A DNA stretch of 64,000 nt from Mycolicibacterium sp. P9-22 (GTDB lineage Bacteria; Actinomycetota; Actinomycetes; Mycobacteriales; Mycobacteriaceae), in NCBI RefSeq assembly GCF_008329585.1, contig NZ_NPKP01000003.1, forward strand, positions 620,001 through 684,000, in the 5' to 3' direction. The position numbers and the translations under genes are program-made. This document shows positions 37,155 through 46,428 of the stretch, piece after piece; position 1 is the first letter of the stretch, and each line of letters begins with the position of its first letter. Below the pieces are notes generated by a model, which saw nothing but the letters and a program-made list of their open reading frames with translations, was not told where the DNA came from and ran no database searches.

Positions 37155-39115
37155 GATGGTTCTCCTTCGGGGTTCTCGATCCGGGCCAGCACGGCTCCGA
37201 CCTCGACCTGTTGTCCGGGTTGCACATTCAGTTCGGCGAGCACACCGTCGCCCGGGGCGGTGATGGTGTGCTCCATCTTCATGGCCTCCAGCCAGATCAG
37301 CGGCTGCCCGGAGGTGACGGTGTCGCCTGCCTCGGCGCCCACCCGCACCACCGAGCCGGGCATCGGGGCGAGCAGCGAGCCGTGTGCCACCGCGGAGTCC
37401 GGGTCCGGGAAAAGCGGGAGGCTGGTCAGCCGGGCCGGTCCGATCGGCGAGTCGACGAAGACGTCGGCTCCGTAGCGGGCCACGTCGAACGCCTGCTCGG
37501 CGCCGTCCACGGACAGCACCACGCGGGTCGGGTCGCTCGATATCACGGTGACGCCGGGGAAGTCGGGCAGCGCGACCCCGCTGCGGCCGAAGCGGTACCG
37601 GATGAGCTGCTCCTCGTCGGCGGCATCGCGGAACTTCCGGGTCTGGTAGCCGGAGATGAGGTTGCGCCACCCGCTGGGTGCGGGGCCGAAAGCCGTTGCG
37701 GTGCTGCGGTTGTGCGCGGCATCGGCGAGTGCGGCGGCCAGTGCCGAGAGCGCGGCGGTGTCGGCCGGTCCGGCGGCCAGTTCGGCCAGCCCGTGGGTGT
37801 CGAAGAACGCGGTGTCGGTGTCACCGGCCAGGAACGCCGGGTGCCGCAGCACATTGACCAGCAGATGACGGTTGGTGCCCACGCCGTGGATGCGGGCGCG
37901 GGCCAGCGCATCCGCCAAGGTCGCCGCTGCCCGCTCCCGGGTCGGTGCGAACGAGATCACCTTGGCCAGCATGGGGTCGTAGAACACCGATACCTGTGAA
38001 CCGTCCACGACGCCCGAATCGAGCCGGACCCCGGTGCGTCCGAGCGTGCCGAACTCGGTGCGCGCGGCGGGCACCTCGAAATGGTGCACCGCGCCGGCCT
38101 GGGGCTGCCAGCCCCTGGCCGGATCCTCGGCGTACAGCCGGGCCTCGATCGAATACCCCTGCGCGGCAGGTGGCTGGGCGGGCAGCGCCACGCCGTCGGC
38201 CACCTCGATCTGCAGCTCGACGAGATCCAGGCCGGTGGTCTCCTCGGTGACCGGATGCTCCACCTGCAGCCGGGTGTTCATCTCCAGGAAGAAGAAGTCC
38301 CCCTGGGTGTCGGCCATGAATTCCACGGTGCCCGCACCGGTGTATCCGATGGCGTCGGCGGCCAGCCGAGCGGCCTCGAAAAGCTTGGCGCGCATCCCGG
38401 GTGTGCGCTCCACCAGCGGTGCGGGCGCCTCCTCGATGACCTTCTGATGCCGGCGCTGGATCGAGCATTCACGTTCGCCGACGGCCCATACCGTGCCGTG
38501 CCGGTCGGCCATCACCTGGACCTCGATGTGGTGACCGGCGGCCAGGTAGCGTTCGCAGAACACTGTGGGATCGCCGAACGCGGACTGGCTTTCCCGTTGG
38601 GCGGCCGCGACTTCGGCGGGCAGCGCGCTCAGCTCGCGAACCACCCGCATGCCGCGGCCTCCGCCGCCGGCGGACGCCTTGATCAGCACCGGCAGCTGCG
38701 CGGCGGTTACCGCGTCGGGATCCAGTTCGGCCAGCACCGGAACTCCGGCCGCGGCCATCAGTTTCTTGGCCTCGATCTTGGAGCCCATGGCCTGCACCGC
38801 GGCCACCGGTGGGCCGATCCAGGTCAGCCCGGCCTGCTGCACGGCCCGGGCGAAATCCGCGTTCTCGGAGAGGAATCCGTATCCCGGGTGGATGGCATCG
38901 GCGCCGGCGGTGTGCGCCGCGGCGATCAGCTGGGCGGTATCCAGGTAGCCGTTGCGGCCCTCGAGTCGTACCCGGAAATCGGCCTCGGCGACATGTGGGG
39001 ACGCGGCGTCGGGGTCGGTGTACACCGCGACGGTGCCGATGCCCAGGCGACGGCAGGTGCTGAACACCCGGCGGGCGATCTCGCCACGGTTGGCGACGAG
39101 GATTCTGGTGATCAT
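37151..39115 (-). CDS. accA2: Acyl-CoA carboxylase alpha chain: biotin carboxylase plus BCCP (AccA2-like)
   Basis: The 654-residue biotin enzyme has an N-terminal biotin-carboxylase/ATP-grasp domain (ILVANRGEIARR; GGGGRGMRVV; EMNTRLQVEHPVTE), a linker domain, and a C-terminal carboxyl-carrier domain with biotinyl Lys in EAMKMEH (about 617). With AccD2 it would carboxylate a branched acyl-CoA such as 3-methylcrotonyl- or geranyl-CoA, the key step of leucine or acyclic-terpene degradation. It sits between accD2 (12 bp upstream) and fadE12 (4-bp overlap). Confidence 0.93.
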   Translation of the reverse strand: MITRILVANRGEIARRVFSTCRRLGIGTVAVYTDPDAASPHVAEADFRVRLEGRNGYLDTAQLIAAAHTAGADAIHPGYGFLSENADFARAVQQAGLTWIGPPVAAVQAMGSKIEAKKLMAAAGVPVLAELDPDAVTAAQLPVLIKASAGGGGRGMRVVRELSALPAEVAAAQRESQSAFGDPTVFCERYLAAGHHIEVQVMADRHGTVWAVGERECSIQRRHQKVIEEAPAPLVERTPGMRAKLFEAARLAADAIGYTGAGTVEFMADTQGDFFFLEMNTRLQVEHPVTEETTGLDLVELQIEVADGVALPAQPPAAQGYSIEARLYAEDPARGWQPQAGAVHHFEVPAARTEFGTLGRTGVRLDSGVVDGSQVSVFYDPMLAKVISFAPTRERAAATLADALARARIHGVGTNRHLLVNVLRHPAFLAGDTDTAFFDTHGLAELAAGPADTAALSALAAALADAAHNRSTATAFGPAPSGWRNLISGYQTRKFRDAADEEQLIRYRFGRSGVALPDFPGVTVISSDPTRVVLSVDGAEQAFDVARYGADVFVDSPIGPARLTSLPLFPDPDSAVAHGSLLAPMPGSVVRVGAEAGDTVTSGQPLIWLEAMKMEHTITAPGDGVLAELNVQPGQQVEVGAVLARIENPEGEPS

Positions 39116-39127
39116 GGGTTCAAGCCC

Positions 39128-40723
39128 TCACATCCGGAAGACGCCGAAGTTCGACGTCCCCTCGATCGGTCCGCTCGCAATGGCGGACAGGCACATTCCC
39201 AGCACGGTGCGGGTGTCACGCGGATCGATGACACCGTCGTCGTAGAGCCGGCCGGACAGGAACATCGGCAGGGATTCCGCCTCGATCTGCGCCTCGACCG
39301 CGGCGCGCAGTGCGGCGTCGGCGGCCTCGTCGACCTGCTGGCCGCGGGCCTCGGCGGCGGCGCGGCTGACGATCGACAGCACCCCGGCCAATTGGGTGCC
39401 GCCCATCACCGCGGATTTCGAGCTGGGCCAGGCGAACAGGAAACGCGGGTCGTAGGCACGCCCGCACATCCCGTAGTGGCCGGCCCCGTAGGAGGCCCCG
39501 ATCAGCAGGGAGATGTGCGGCACCATGGAATTGGAGACGGCGTTGATCATCATCGATCCGTGTTTGATCATCCCGCCCTCCTCGTATGCCTTGCCGACCA
39601 TGTAGCCGGTGGTGTTGTGCAGGAACAGCAATGGTGTGTTCGCGCGGTTGGCCAGCTGGATGAACTGGGTGGCCTTCTGGGACTCCTCGGAGAACAGCAC
39701 GCCGCGGGCGTTGGCGAGGATGCCGACCGGATAGCCGTAGAGCGTGGCCCACCCGGTGACCAGTGATGAACCGTAGAGCGGTTTGAACTCGTCGAAATCC
39801 GAGCCGTCCACGATGCGGGCGATCACGTCGCGCGGGTCGAACGGGATGCGCAGGTCGGCACCGACGATGCCGAGCAGTTCCTCGGCGTCGTACTCCGGCT
39901 CGATCACGGGAGCAGGTACCGGGCCCTGCTTGCGCCAGTTCAGCCGCGCCACGATGCGTCGCCCGATGCGGATGGCATCGAGCTCGTCATTGGCCAGGTA
40001 GTCACCCAATCCGGATGTCCGGGCGTGCATCTCGGCACCGCCCAGGGACTCGTCATCGGATTCCTCACCGGTGGCCATCTTGACCAGCGGAGGTCCGGCA
40101 AGGAACACCTTGGAGCGCTCCCTGATCATCACCACGTGATCGGACATGCCGGGCACGTAGGCACCACCGGCGGTGGAGTTTCCGAAAACCAGTGCGATGG
40201 TGGGAATGCCGGCCGCCGACAGGCGGGTCAGATCGCGGAACATCTGCCCGCCCGGGATGAAGATCTCCTTCTGGGTGGGCAGGTCCGCGCCGCCGGATTC
40301 CACCAGGGATATCACCGGAAGCCGGTTCTGCATGGCGATCTGGTTGGCGCGCAGGATCTTCTTCAACGTCCACGGGTTGCTGGTGCCGCCCTTGACGGTG
40401 GGGTCGTTGGCGACGATCAGGCACTCGGCACCCTCGACGGCGCCGATGCCGGTGACCACGCTGGCGCCCACCGTGAAATCGCTGCCCCAGGCGGCCAGCG
40501 GACTGAGCTCCAGGAACGGGGCATCCGGGTCCAGCAGTAACTCGACGCGTTCGCGTGCGGTCAGCTTGCCCCGGGCATGGTGGCGCTCGACATATTTGGC
40601 GCCGCCGCCGGCCAGGCTGCGCTCATGCTCGGTGGCCAGCTCGGCGAGCTTGGACGACATCGCCTCGGCGGCCTCGCCGTAGCCGGCCGCGCGTGGATCG
40701 AGGGTCGATTTCAGTCGTGTCAT
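39128..40723 (-). CDS. accD2: Acyl-CoA carboxyltransferase beta chain (AccD2-like)
   Basis: The 531-residue carboxyltransferase of the MCCB/PCCB family shows two crotonase-like halves: ESGGADLPTQKEIFIPGGQ and FGNSTAGGAYVPGMSDH in the first, HNTTGYMVGKAYEEGG and GASYGAGHYGMCGRAYDPR in the second. The sequence is closer to methylcrotonyl/geranyl-CoA carboxylases than to propionyl-CoA enzymes, judged by GADLPTQ and AYDPRFLF. ATG 40723 begins MTRLKSTLDPRAAGY and overlaps the fadE13 stop (ATGA). Confidence 0.93.
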   Translation of the reverse strand: MTRLKSTLDPRAAGYGEAAEAMSSKLAELATEHERSLAGGGAKYVERHHARGKLTARERVELLLDPDAPFLELSPLAAWGSDFTVGASVVTGIGAVEGAECLIVANDPTVKGGTSNPWTLKKILRANQIAMQNRLPVISLVESGGADLPTQKEIFIPGGQMFRDLTRLSAAGIPTIALVFGNSTAGGAYVPGMSDHVVMIRERSKVFLAGPPLVKMATGEESDDESLGGAEMHARTSGLGDYLANDELDAIRIGRRIVARLNWRKQGPVPAPVIEPEYDAEELLGIVGADLRIPFDPRDVIARIVDGSDFDEFKPLYGSSLVTGWATLYGYPVGILANARGVLFSEESQKATQFIQLANRANTPLLFLHNTTGYMVGKAYEEGGMIKHGSMMINAVSNSMVPHISLLIGASYGAGHYGMCGRAYDPRFLFAWPSSKSAVMGGTQLAGVLSIVSRAAAEARGQQVDEAADAALRAAVEAQIEAESLPMFLSGRLYDDGVIDPRDTRTVLGMCLSAIASGPIEGTSNFGVFRM

Positions 40724-41868
40724 TGCAGGCCCATCGTCTTGGCCGCCAGCGAGGTGAGGATCTCGGTGGTACCGCCGCCGATGCCCAGGATGCGCATATC
40801 GCGGTATTGGCGTTCCACCTCGGATTCGGCCATATAGCCCATCCCGCCGAACAATTGGACGGCCTGGTTGGCCACCCACTCGCCGGCCTCCACCGCGGTG
40901 TTCTTGGCGAAGCAGACCTCGGTGATCAGATTCGTCTCGCCCGCTATCTCGCGCTCCACCAGGCGGTGGGTGTACACCCGCGCCACATCGATGCGACGTG
41001 CCATGTCGGCGAGGGTGTTCTGGACGGCCTGCCGGGATATCAGCGGCCGGCCGAAGGTCTCCCGGTCCCGGCACCACTGCACGGTCAGGTCCAGGCACCG
41101 CTGTGCGCTGGCATAGGCCTGGGCGGCCAGGCCCACCCGCTCGGAGACGAAGGCCCCGGCGATCTGCACGAACCCGGTGTTCTCGGCTCCCACCAGGTTC
41201 GCGGCGGGCGCCCGGACATCGGTGTAGGACAGTTCGGCGGTATCGCTGGAACGCCACCCCATCTTCTCCAGCTTGCGGCTGACCTCGAAGCCGGGGGAGT
41301 TCTTGTCCACCACGAGCAGCGAGACCCCGGCCGCTCCCGGACCGCCGGTGCGCACCGCGGTCACCACGTAGTCGGCGCGCACACCCGAGGTGATGTAGGT
41401 CTTGGCGCCGTTGACGATGAAATCGTCCCCGTCGCGGACCGCTTTGGTGGTCAGGTGCCCGACATCGGAGCCGCCGCCGGGTTCGGTGATGGCCAGTGAC
41501 CCGATGAGGTCGCCGCGCAAGGTGGGGCGCACGTAGGTGTCGATGAGGCGCTGATCACCCGAGGCGATCATGTGCGGCACCGAGATGCCGCAGGTGAACA
41601 GCGAGGCGAAGGTACCGCCCGGCACGCCGGCCTGGTGCAGTTCCTCACAGATGATCACCGCGTCCGCGCCGTCACCGCCTCCGCCGCCGACCGCTTCCGG
41701 GTAGGGCGCGCCGAGCAGCCCGGCCGCGCCGGCCTTGGCGTGCAGTTCGCGCGGGATCTCGCCGGTGCGCTCCCACTCCTGCGCGTAGGGCAGGATCTCG
41801 CGTTCGGCGAACGCCCGCACCGTCTTTCGCAGATCGTCACGTTCGGGGGCGTGCCAGATATCGGTCAC
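40720..41868 (-). CDS. fadE13: Acyl-CoA dehydrogenase (FadE13-like)
   Basis: The 382-residue flavoprotein has SLAITEPGGGSDVGHL, GAKTYITSGVRAD and the C-terminal AVQLFGGMGYMAESEVER block. EVERQYRDMRILGIGGGTTEI is typical of isovaleryl/citronellyl-CoA type dehydrogenases. GTG 41868 is chosen because it overlaps the upstream stop as GTGA; the longer frame starting at 41916 runs inside atuA. It would supply the enoyl-CoA substrate for the AccA2/AccD2 carboxylase. Confidence 0.92.
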   Translation of the reverse strand: MTDIWHAPERDDLRKTVRAFAEREILPYAQEWERTGEIPRELHAKAGAAGLLGAPYPEAVGGGGGDGADAVIICEELHQAGVPGGTFASLFTCGISVPHMIASGDQRLIDTYVRPTLRGDLIGSLAITEPGGGSDVGHLTTKAVRDGDDFIVNGAKTYITSGVRADYVVTAVRTGGPGAAGVSLLVVDKNSPGFEVSRKLEKMGWRSSDTAELSYTDVRAPAANLVGAENTGFVQIAGAFVSERVGLAAQAYASAQRCLDLTVQWCRDRETFGRPLISRQAVQNTLADMARRIDVARVYTHRLVEREIAGETNLITEVCFAKNTAVEAGEWVANQAVQLFGGMGYMAESEVERQYRDMRILGIGGGTTEILTSLAAKTMGLQ

Positions 41869-43568
41869 AAAGAAAACAGCCTTTCCGGGATGTCGACATG
41901 TCGGGATCTCAGCCATTCGCCGAGGCCTTTGGCCTGTGGGTCGAACCGGGCCTGGTAGGCGACGCCCTGTCCGAGGATGCCCTCGATGACGAAGTTCACC
42001 GCACGCAGCCGCGGCAGCAGATGCCGCGTCACCGGCAGATCAGCCGTCTCGGGCAGCAGCTCGCGCAGCTTCTCGACGGTCAGAGTATGTGCCAGCCATT
42101 GCCATTCGGCATCGTTGCGCACCCAGACCCCGACATTGGCGGAGCCGCCCTTGTCACCGCTGCGGGCCCCGGCGATCCGGCCCATCGGTGCCCGGACGGT
42201 GCGGCCCGGCTCGATCGGCTCGGGGATATCAGGTGCATCGACGGGCTCGACGGTCAGCGTCTCGGTCGCCGGTGCGATGGCCACCCGGGTGCCGTCGGCC
42301 GCCACGGCGACGAGCGGCACCGCGGCGGCGTCGACATATCCCGGGGTGAACACGCCGAACACCTGGCCGTCCCCGGGAGGGGCGGTGGAGGTGAACCCCG
42401 GGTAGCTGGCCAGCGCCAATTCCACTGCGGCGGCGGAGAACTGACGCCCGACGATCTTCGGGTCCTGGTCACGCACGACGCAGTGCAGCAGTGCGCTGGC
42501 GGCTTCCTCGGTGTCGGCGTCGGGGTGATCGGTGCGGGCCAGCGTCCACTGCAGCTCGGCGGGCCGGACCGTGAGATGGCTTTCCAGCTGGGACTTGATC
42601 AGTTCGGCCTTGGCCTCGATGTCCAGGCCGGTCAGCACGAACGATGTGGCGTTGCGGAAGCCGCCGATGCTGTTCAGCGAGACCTTCAGCGTGGGGGGTG
42701 GGGCTTCGCCGCGTACCCCGCTCACCCGGACCCGGTCGGGGGCCTCGGCGGACAGCTGGATGGAGTCGACGCGCAGCGTGACGTCCGGATTCGGATAGCG
42801 CGCGCCGGCGATCTCGTAGAGCAGCTGAGCGGTCACGGTGTCGGTGCTGACCAGTCCGCCGGTGCCGGGGTGCTTGGTGATGGTCGAGGAGCCGTCGGCG
42901 GCGATCTCGGCGATCGGGAAGCCGGGGTGGTTCAGGTTGGAAATTTCGGTGAAGAAGGAAAAGTTGCCGCCGGTGGCCTGGGTGCCGCACTCGATGATGT
43001 GCCCGGCCGCGACGGCGCCCGCCAGCGCGTCGTAGTCCGTGCGGGTCCAGCCGAAGTGGGCGGCGGCCGGTCCGACGATCACCGAGGCGTCGGTCACGCG
43101 GCCCGTGACGACGACGTCGGCTCCGGAGTTCAGGCACTCGACGATGCCCCAGGCGCCCAGGTAGGCGTTGGCAGCCAGCACACCCGGGAACCCCAGCTCG
43201 TCGGCCCGTGCGACAAGGTCGTCGCCCTCGACATGGGCGACGGTCGCGCTCAGTCCCAGGCGTTCCGCGAGATCGCGCACCGCGGTGGCCAGCGCCCCCG
43301 GGTTGAGGCCGCCGGCGTTGGCGACGATCTTCACGCCCTTGTCCAGGGCGAGTCCGAGGGTGTCCTCCAGCTGCCGCAGGAACGTCTTGGCGTAGCCGAG
43401 TTCGGGATTCTTGGCCCGGTCGCGGGCGAGGATCAGCATGGTCAGTTCGGCCAGGTAGTCGCCGGTGAGGTAATCGAGCTCGCCACCTTCGAGCATCTCG
43501 CGCATGGCCGCGAGGCGGTCACCGTAGAACCCCGAGCAGTTGCCGATTCGGACTGCTGCAGACTGCAC
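41865..43568 (-). CDS. AtuA-like acyclic-terpene-utilisation family protein (DUF1446)
   Basis: The 567-residue protein is the first gene of the operon. Its N-terminal DUF1446 region (VRIGNCSGFYGDRLAAMREML, IVANAGGLNPGALA, GTQATGGNFSFF) matches AtuA of Pseudomonas. A C-terminal AtuA-like domain (GRIAGARSGDKGGSANVGVW) closes it. The biochemical step is unproven; AtuA homologues accompany geranyl- or methylcrotonyl-CoA carboxylase genes. The start is GTG 43568. Upstream is a TACCnnnGGTA palindrome for likely TetR control. It is the Rv0976c homologue. Confidence 0.9.
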   Translation of the reverse strand: MQSAAVRIGNCSGFYGDRLAAMREMLEGGELDYLTGDYLAELTMLILARDRAKNPELGYAKTFLRQLEDTLGLALDKGVKIVANAGGLNPGALATAVRDLAERLGLSATVAHVEGDDLVARADELGFPGVLAANAYLGAWGIVECLNSGADVVVTGRVTDASVIVGPAAAHFGWTRTDYDALAGAVAAGHIIECGTQATGGNFSFFTEISNLNHPGFPIAEIAADGSSTITKHPGTGGLVSTDTVTAQLLYEIAGARYPNPDVTLRVDSIQLSAEAPDRVRVSGVRGEAPPPTLKVSLNSIGGFRNATSFVLTGLDIEAKAELIKSQLESHLTVRPAELQWTLARTDHPDADTEEAASALLHCVVRDQDPKIVGRQFSAAAVELALASYPGFTSTAPPGDGQVFGVFTPGYVDAAAVPLVAVAADGTRVAIAPATETLTVEPVDAPDIPEPIEPGRTVRAPMGRIAGARSGDKGGSANVGVWVRNDAEWQWLAHTLTVEKLRELLPETADLPVTRHLLPRLRAVNFVIEGILGQGVAYQARFDPQAKGLGEWLRSRHVDIPERLFSL

Positions 43569-43615
43569 CCATCACTCCCATCGCACTCCGACCAACCGGT
43601 AGGTAGGTTACTTGG

Positions 43616-43626
43616 TACCGACGGTA
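43616..43626. promoter_or_regulatory. Palindromic operator candidate upstream of the atuA operon
   Basis: TACCGACGGTA, inside GGTACCGACGGTATC, lies 48 bp before the atuA GTG and resembles the lipase operator at 31113-31125. An additional AACCGGTAGGTAGGTT stretch follows toward the gene (43595-43610). No regulator gene is adjacent. Confidence 0.45.
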
Positions 43627-43822
43627 TCGCGTCAAGGGGTGGGCCCTCATCGGTGCGTCGTTCCAGTCTCGCGCAGCGGCCGTGCCGAAAGGCGGAAACC
43701 GCGTATGTGTTTCGCGATGAGGCGTGCGGTTTGGAGGCATCACGCGGTGCGGGCTATTCTGTAGTGCAAATTGCCGTCGCTGTTCGCTGCGCGGCGGAAA
43801 CCCGCAAGAGGAGATCTCCAAC

Positions 43823-43996
43823 ATGGCTGTGCCCAAGCGCCGGATGTCGCGCTCGAACACCCGTAGCCGCCGGTCGCAGTGGAAGACCGAGGCCGTCGGC
43901 CTGGTCAACGTCGCTGTCGGTGGTCAGCAGCGCAAGGTGCCGCGTCGCCTGCTCAAGGCCGCCCGCCTCGGCCTGGTCGACCTCGACCGCAAGTAG
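43823..43996 (+). CDS. rpmF: 50S ribosomal protein L32, cysteine-free form
   Basis: The 57-residue basic protein ([20 protein letters not shown]) is typical of L32. The C-terminal half contains no cysteine ([20 protein letters not shown]), so it lacks the four-Cys zinc ribbon and is a C-minus, zinc-independent version. ATG 43823 follows an AAGAGGAG ribosome site. mprA follows after about 50 bp. Confidence 0.95.
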   Translation: MAVPKRRMSRSNTRSRRSQWKTEAVGLVNVAVGGQQRKVPRRLLKAARLGLVDLDRK

Positions 43997-44012
43997 CTCG
44001 CTCTGCGGCGCG

Positions 44013-44032
44013 CCTCTCAGGTCGCTCTCAGA
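44013..44032 (+). promoter_or_regulatory. Candidate MprA-binding direct repeat upstream of mprA
   Basis: CTCTCAGG (44014-44021) and CTCTCAGA (44025-44032) are direct repeats with an 11-bp period, 16 bp upstream of the mprA GTG. MprA is known to autoregulate and to bind loosely conserved 8-bp direct repeats; this assignment is by resemblance. Confidence 0.5.
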
Positions 44033-44047
44033 TAGAGGGATGACACT

Positions 44048-44743
44048 GTGGCTGTGCGCATTCTTGTCGTTGATGACGATCGCGCGGTGCGCGAATCTCT
44101 GCGCCGGTCGCTTTCGTTCAATGGTTATTCCGTCGAACTCGCCCAGGATGGTGTCGAGGCTCTCGAGGCGATCTCCAGTGACCGACCGGACGCCCTTGTC
44201 CTGGACGTGATGATGCCGAGGCTTGACGGCCTCGAAGTGTGCCGGCATCTCCGCAGCACGGGAGACGATCTGCCCATCCTCGTGCTCACTGCACGCGATT
44301 CGGTGTCCGAACGGGTGGCCGGTCTGGACGCCGGAGCAGATGACTACCTGCCCAAGCCGTTCGCGCTGGAGGAACTGCTGGCCCGGATGCGGGCCCTGCT
44401 GCGTCGTCGTGCCCTCCCCGAGGAGTCTGCCGACTCCCGGGCGCTGACCTTCTCCGACCTGAGCCTGGACCCGGTGACACGGGAGGTGTCGCGCGGTGAC
44501 CGGCAGATCAGCCTGACCCGCACCGAGTTCTCGCTGCTGGAAATGCTCATCTCCAACCCCCGGCGGGTACTGACCCGCAGTCGCATTCTCGAAGAGGTCT
44601 GGGGATTCGACTTCCCGACCTCGGGTAATGCGCTGGAGGTGTACGTCGGTTACCTACGTCGCAAGACGGAGGCCGAGGGTGAACCGCGGCTCATCCACAC
44701 CGTGCGCGGGGTGGGTTATGTGCTGCGGGAAACCCCGCCCTGA
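44048..44743 (+). CDS. mprA: Response regulator MprA (OmpR family)
   Basis: The 231-residue regulator has an N-terminal receiver domain ([18 protein letters not shown]; phospho-acceptor Asp in [12 protein letters not shown]; Lys in [11 protein letters not shown]) and a C-terminal winged helix ([20 protein letters not shown]). It is nearly identical in pattern to M. tuberculosis MprA, which controls envelope stress, sigE and pepD. The start is GTG 44048. The mprB ATG overlaps its stop. Confidence 0.97.
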   Translation: MAVRILVVDDDRAVRESLRRSLSFNGYSVELAQDGVEALEAISSDRPDALVLDVMMPRLDGLEVCRHLRSTGDDLPILVLTARDSVSERVAGLDAGADDYLPKPFALEELLARMRALLRRRALPEESADSRALTFSDLSLDPVTREVSRGDRQISLTRTEFSLLEMLISNPRRVLTRSRILEEVWGFDFPTSGNALEVYVGYLRRKTEAEGEPRLIHTVRGVGYVLRETPP

Positions 44744-46272
44744 TGCGGCTGTTCAAGAAACCGGTGTTCCGATCGGACAGTCAACGCCGGTACACCAGAA
44801 ACGTCAGCGCGGTCTCGCTGCGCTGGCGGGTGATGTTGCTGGCGATGTCGATGGTCGCGATGGTCGTGGTGCTGATGGCCGTGGCCGTCTACGCCGTGGT
44901 GTCCCGTTCGGTCTACGACGATATCGACACCCAGTTGCACAGCCGGGTGCAGCTGCTCATCGAGAGCGGCTCGCTGGCCAAGGATCCCGGCAAGGCCATC
45001 GAGGGCACCGCGTACTCCGATGTGAACGCGATGCTCGTCAGCCCGGGTTGCTGCATATACACCGCCAACCAGCAGGGCCAGACGCTGCCGCTCGGTGCGC
45101 CGGAGAAGGCCGTCGTCCAGGGTGAGCTGCTGATGTCGCTGCGCACCGTCAACAACCAGCGGGTGCTCGCGGTGCACCTCGCCGACGGCAATTCCCTGCT
45201 GATCTCCAAGAGCCTCGCGCCCACCATCGCCCTGCTGAACAGGCTGGGCACCGTGCTGGCCATCGTCGGCGCCTCCGGCATGGCGGTGGCCGCGATATCC
45301 GGTGGGATGGTCGCCCGCGCCGGCCTGCGCCCGGTGGCGCGGTTGACCCAGGCCGCCGAGCGGGTGGCCCGCACCGACGATCTGCGGCCCATCCCGGTCG
45401 TCGGTACCGACGAGCTGGCCCGGCTGACCGATGCCTTCAACATGATGCTGCGGGCGCTCGCGGAATCCAGGGAGCGCCAGTCCCGGCTGGTGACCGACGC
45501 CGGGCACGAACTGCGCACCCCGCTCACCTCGTTGCGCACCAATGTCGAGCTGCTGATGGCCTCGATGGCGCCCGGGGCGCCGCGGCTGCCCGAGGGCGAG
45601 ATGGTCGAACTGCAGGCCGACGTGATCGCCCAGATCGAGGAATTGTCGACGTTGGTGGGCGATCTGGTGGATCTCACCCGCGACGAGGCCGGGGTGGTGA
45701 TCCGGGAGAAGGTCGACCTCTCCGATGTGGTGGACCGCGCGCTGGAACGAGTTCGCCGTCGCCGCAACGATATCGACTTCGACGTGCAGTTGATCGACTG
45801 GCAGGTGGACGGCGACGTCGCCGGACTGTCCCGGGCGGTGCTCAACGTGCTCGACAACGCCGCCAAGTGGAGTCCGCCCGACAGCACTGTCGTGGTGCGG
45901 CTGCGCCAACGTGACGCGCTGCACGCCGAACTGGTTATCTCCGATATGGGCCCGGGCATTCCGCCGCAGGAACGCGAGCTCGTGTTCGAGCGGTTCTACC
46001 GCTCCACAGCGGCCCGGGCGATGCCGGGCGCGGGTCTGGGCCTGGCGATCGTCAAGCAGGCGGTGCTCAAACACGGTGGCACACTTGAGGTTGAGGACAC
46101 CGTGCCCGGAGGCGATCCGTCGGGCACCTCATTTCGCATCGTGCTGCCGGGCCGGCGGGTGCTGCCCGAGAGCGCCACGGCGACCGCACCGTTCCAGGTT
46201 CCCACGGGGCTGTCGCCGACACGCGGGGACAAATCGATGGACGCCACGTCCTCGGGCGCAGACAATAGGTAG
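44743..46272 (+). CDS. mprB: Sensor histidine kinase MprB
   Basis: The 509-residue membrane kinase has a TM1 near 28-50 (VMLLAMSMVAMVVVLMAVAV), an extracytoplasmic domain of about 110 residues, TM2 near 165-187, a HAMP segment, and a dimerisation helix with the phosphorylated His in VTDAGHELRTPLTS. The ATPase shows N-box VLNVLDNAAKWS, G1 SDMGPGIPP and G2 GAGLGLAIVKQAV. It senses surfactant/envelope stress and phosphorylates MprA. Confidence 0.97.
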   Translation: MRLFKKPVFRSDSQRRYTRNVSAVSLRWRVMLLAMSMVAMVVVLMAVAVYAVVSRSVYDDIDTQLHSRVQLLIESGSLAKDPGKAIEGTAYSDVNAMLVSPGCCIYTANQQGQTLPLGAPEKAVVQGELLMSLRTVNNQRVLAVHLADGNSLLISKSLAPTIALLNRLGTVLAIVGASGMAVAAISGGMVARAGLRPVARLTQAAERVARTDDLRPIPVVGTDELARLTDAFNMMLRALAESRERQSRLVTDAGHELRTPLTSLRTNVELLMASMAPGAPRLPEGEMVELQADVIAQIEELSTLVGDLVDLTRDEAGVVIREKVDLSDVVDRALERVRRRRNDIDFDVQLIDWQVDGDVAGLSRAVLNVLDNAAKWSPPDSTVVVRLRQRDALHAELVISDMGPGIPPQERELVFERFYRSTAARAMPGAGLGLAIVKQAVLKHGGTLEVEDTVPGGDPSGTSFRIVLPGRRVLPESATATAPFQVPTGLSPTRGDKSMDATSSGADNR

Positions 46273-46345
46273 CGGCCGGCCGGGGTGTGACGTGGGGAAA
46301 TCTTCAGAAATTGATGGGTTCCTGCGCGTCATTCTCTAAGTGGAT

Positions 46346-46363
46346 TCTCAGCCCAACTCGGCA
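46346..46363 (+). promoter_or_regulatory. Candidate MprA box upstream of pepD
   Basis: TCTCAGCC and ACTCGGCA are imperfect 8-bp direct repeats separated by two bases, the spacing recalled for the MprA box. They lie 65 bp upstream of the pepD start. This fits the known MprA control of pepD in M. tuberculosis. Confidence 0.55.
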
Positions 46364-46428
46364 CTGTAGGGCTGTCCGATGCGTTGAACAGATAACTGAA
46401 CCGCTGAACAGAGAGAGCGCCGAGCGAT

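Noticed and set aside
41898..44210. 770-codon + strand frame opposite fadE13/atuA running into mprA
   Set aside because: Gly/Val/Gln-rich shadow; it conflicts with atuA, rpmF and mprA, which are certain.
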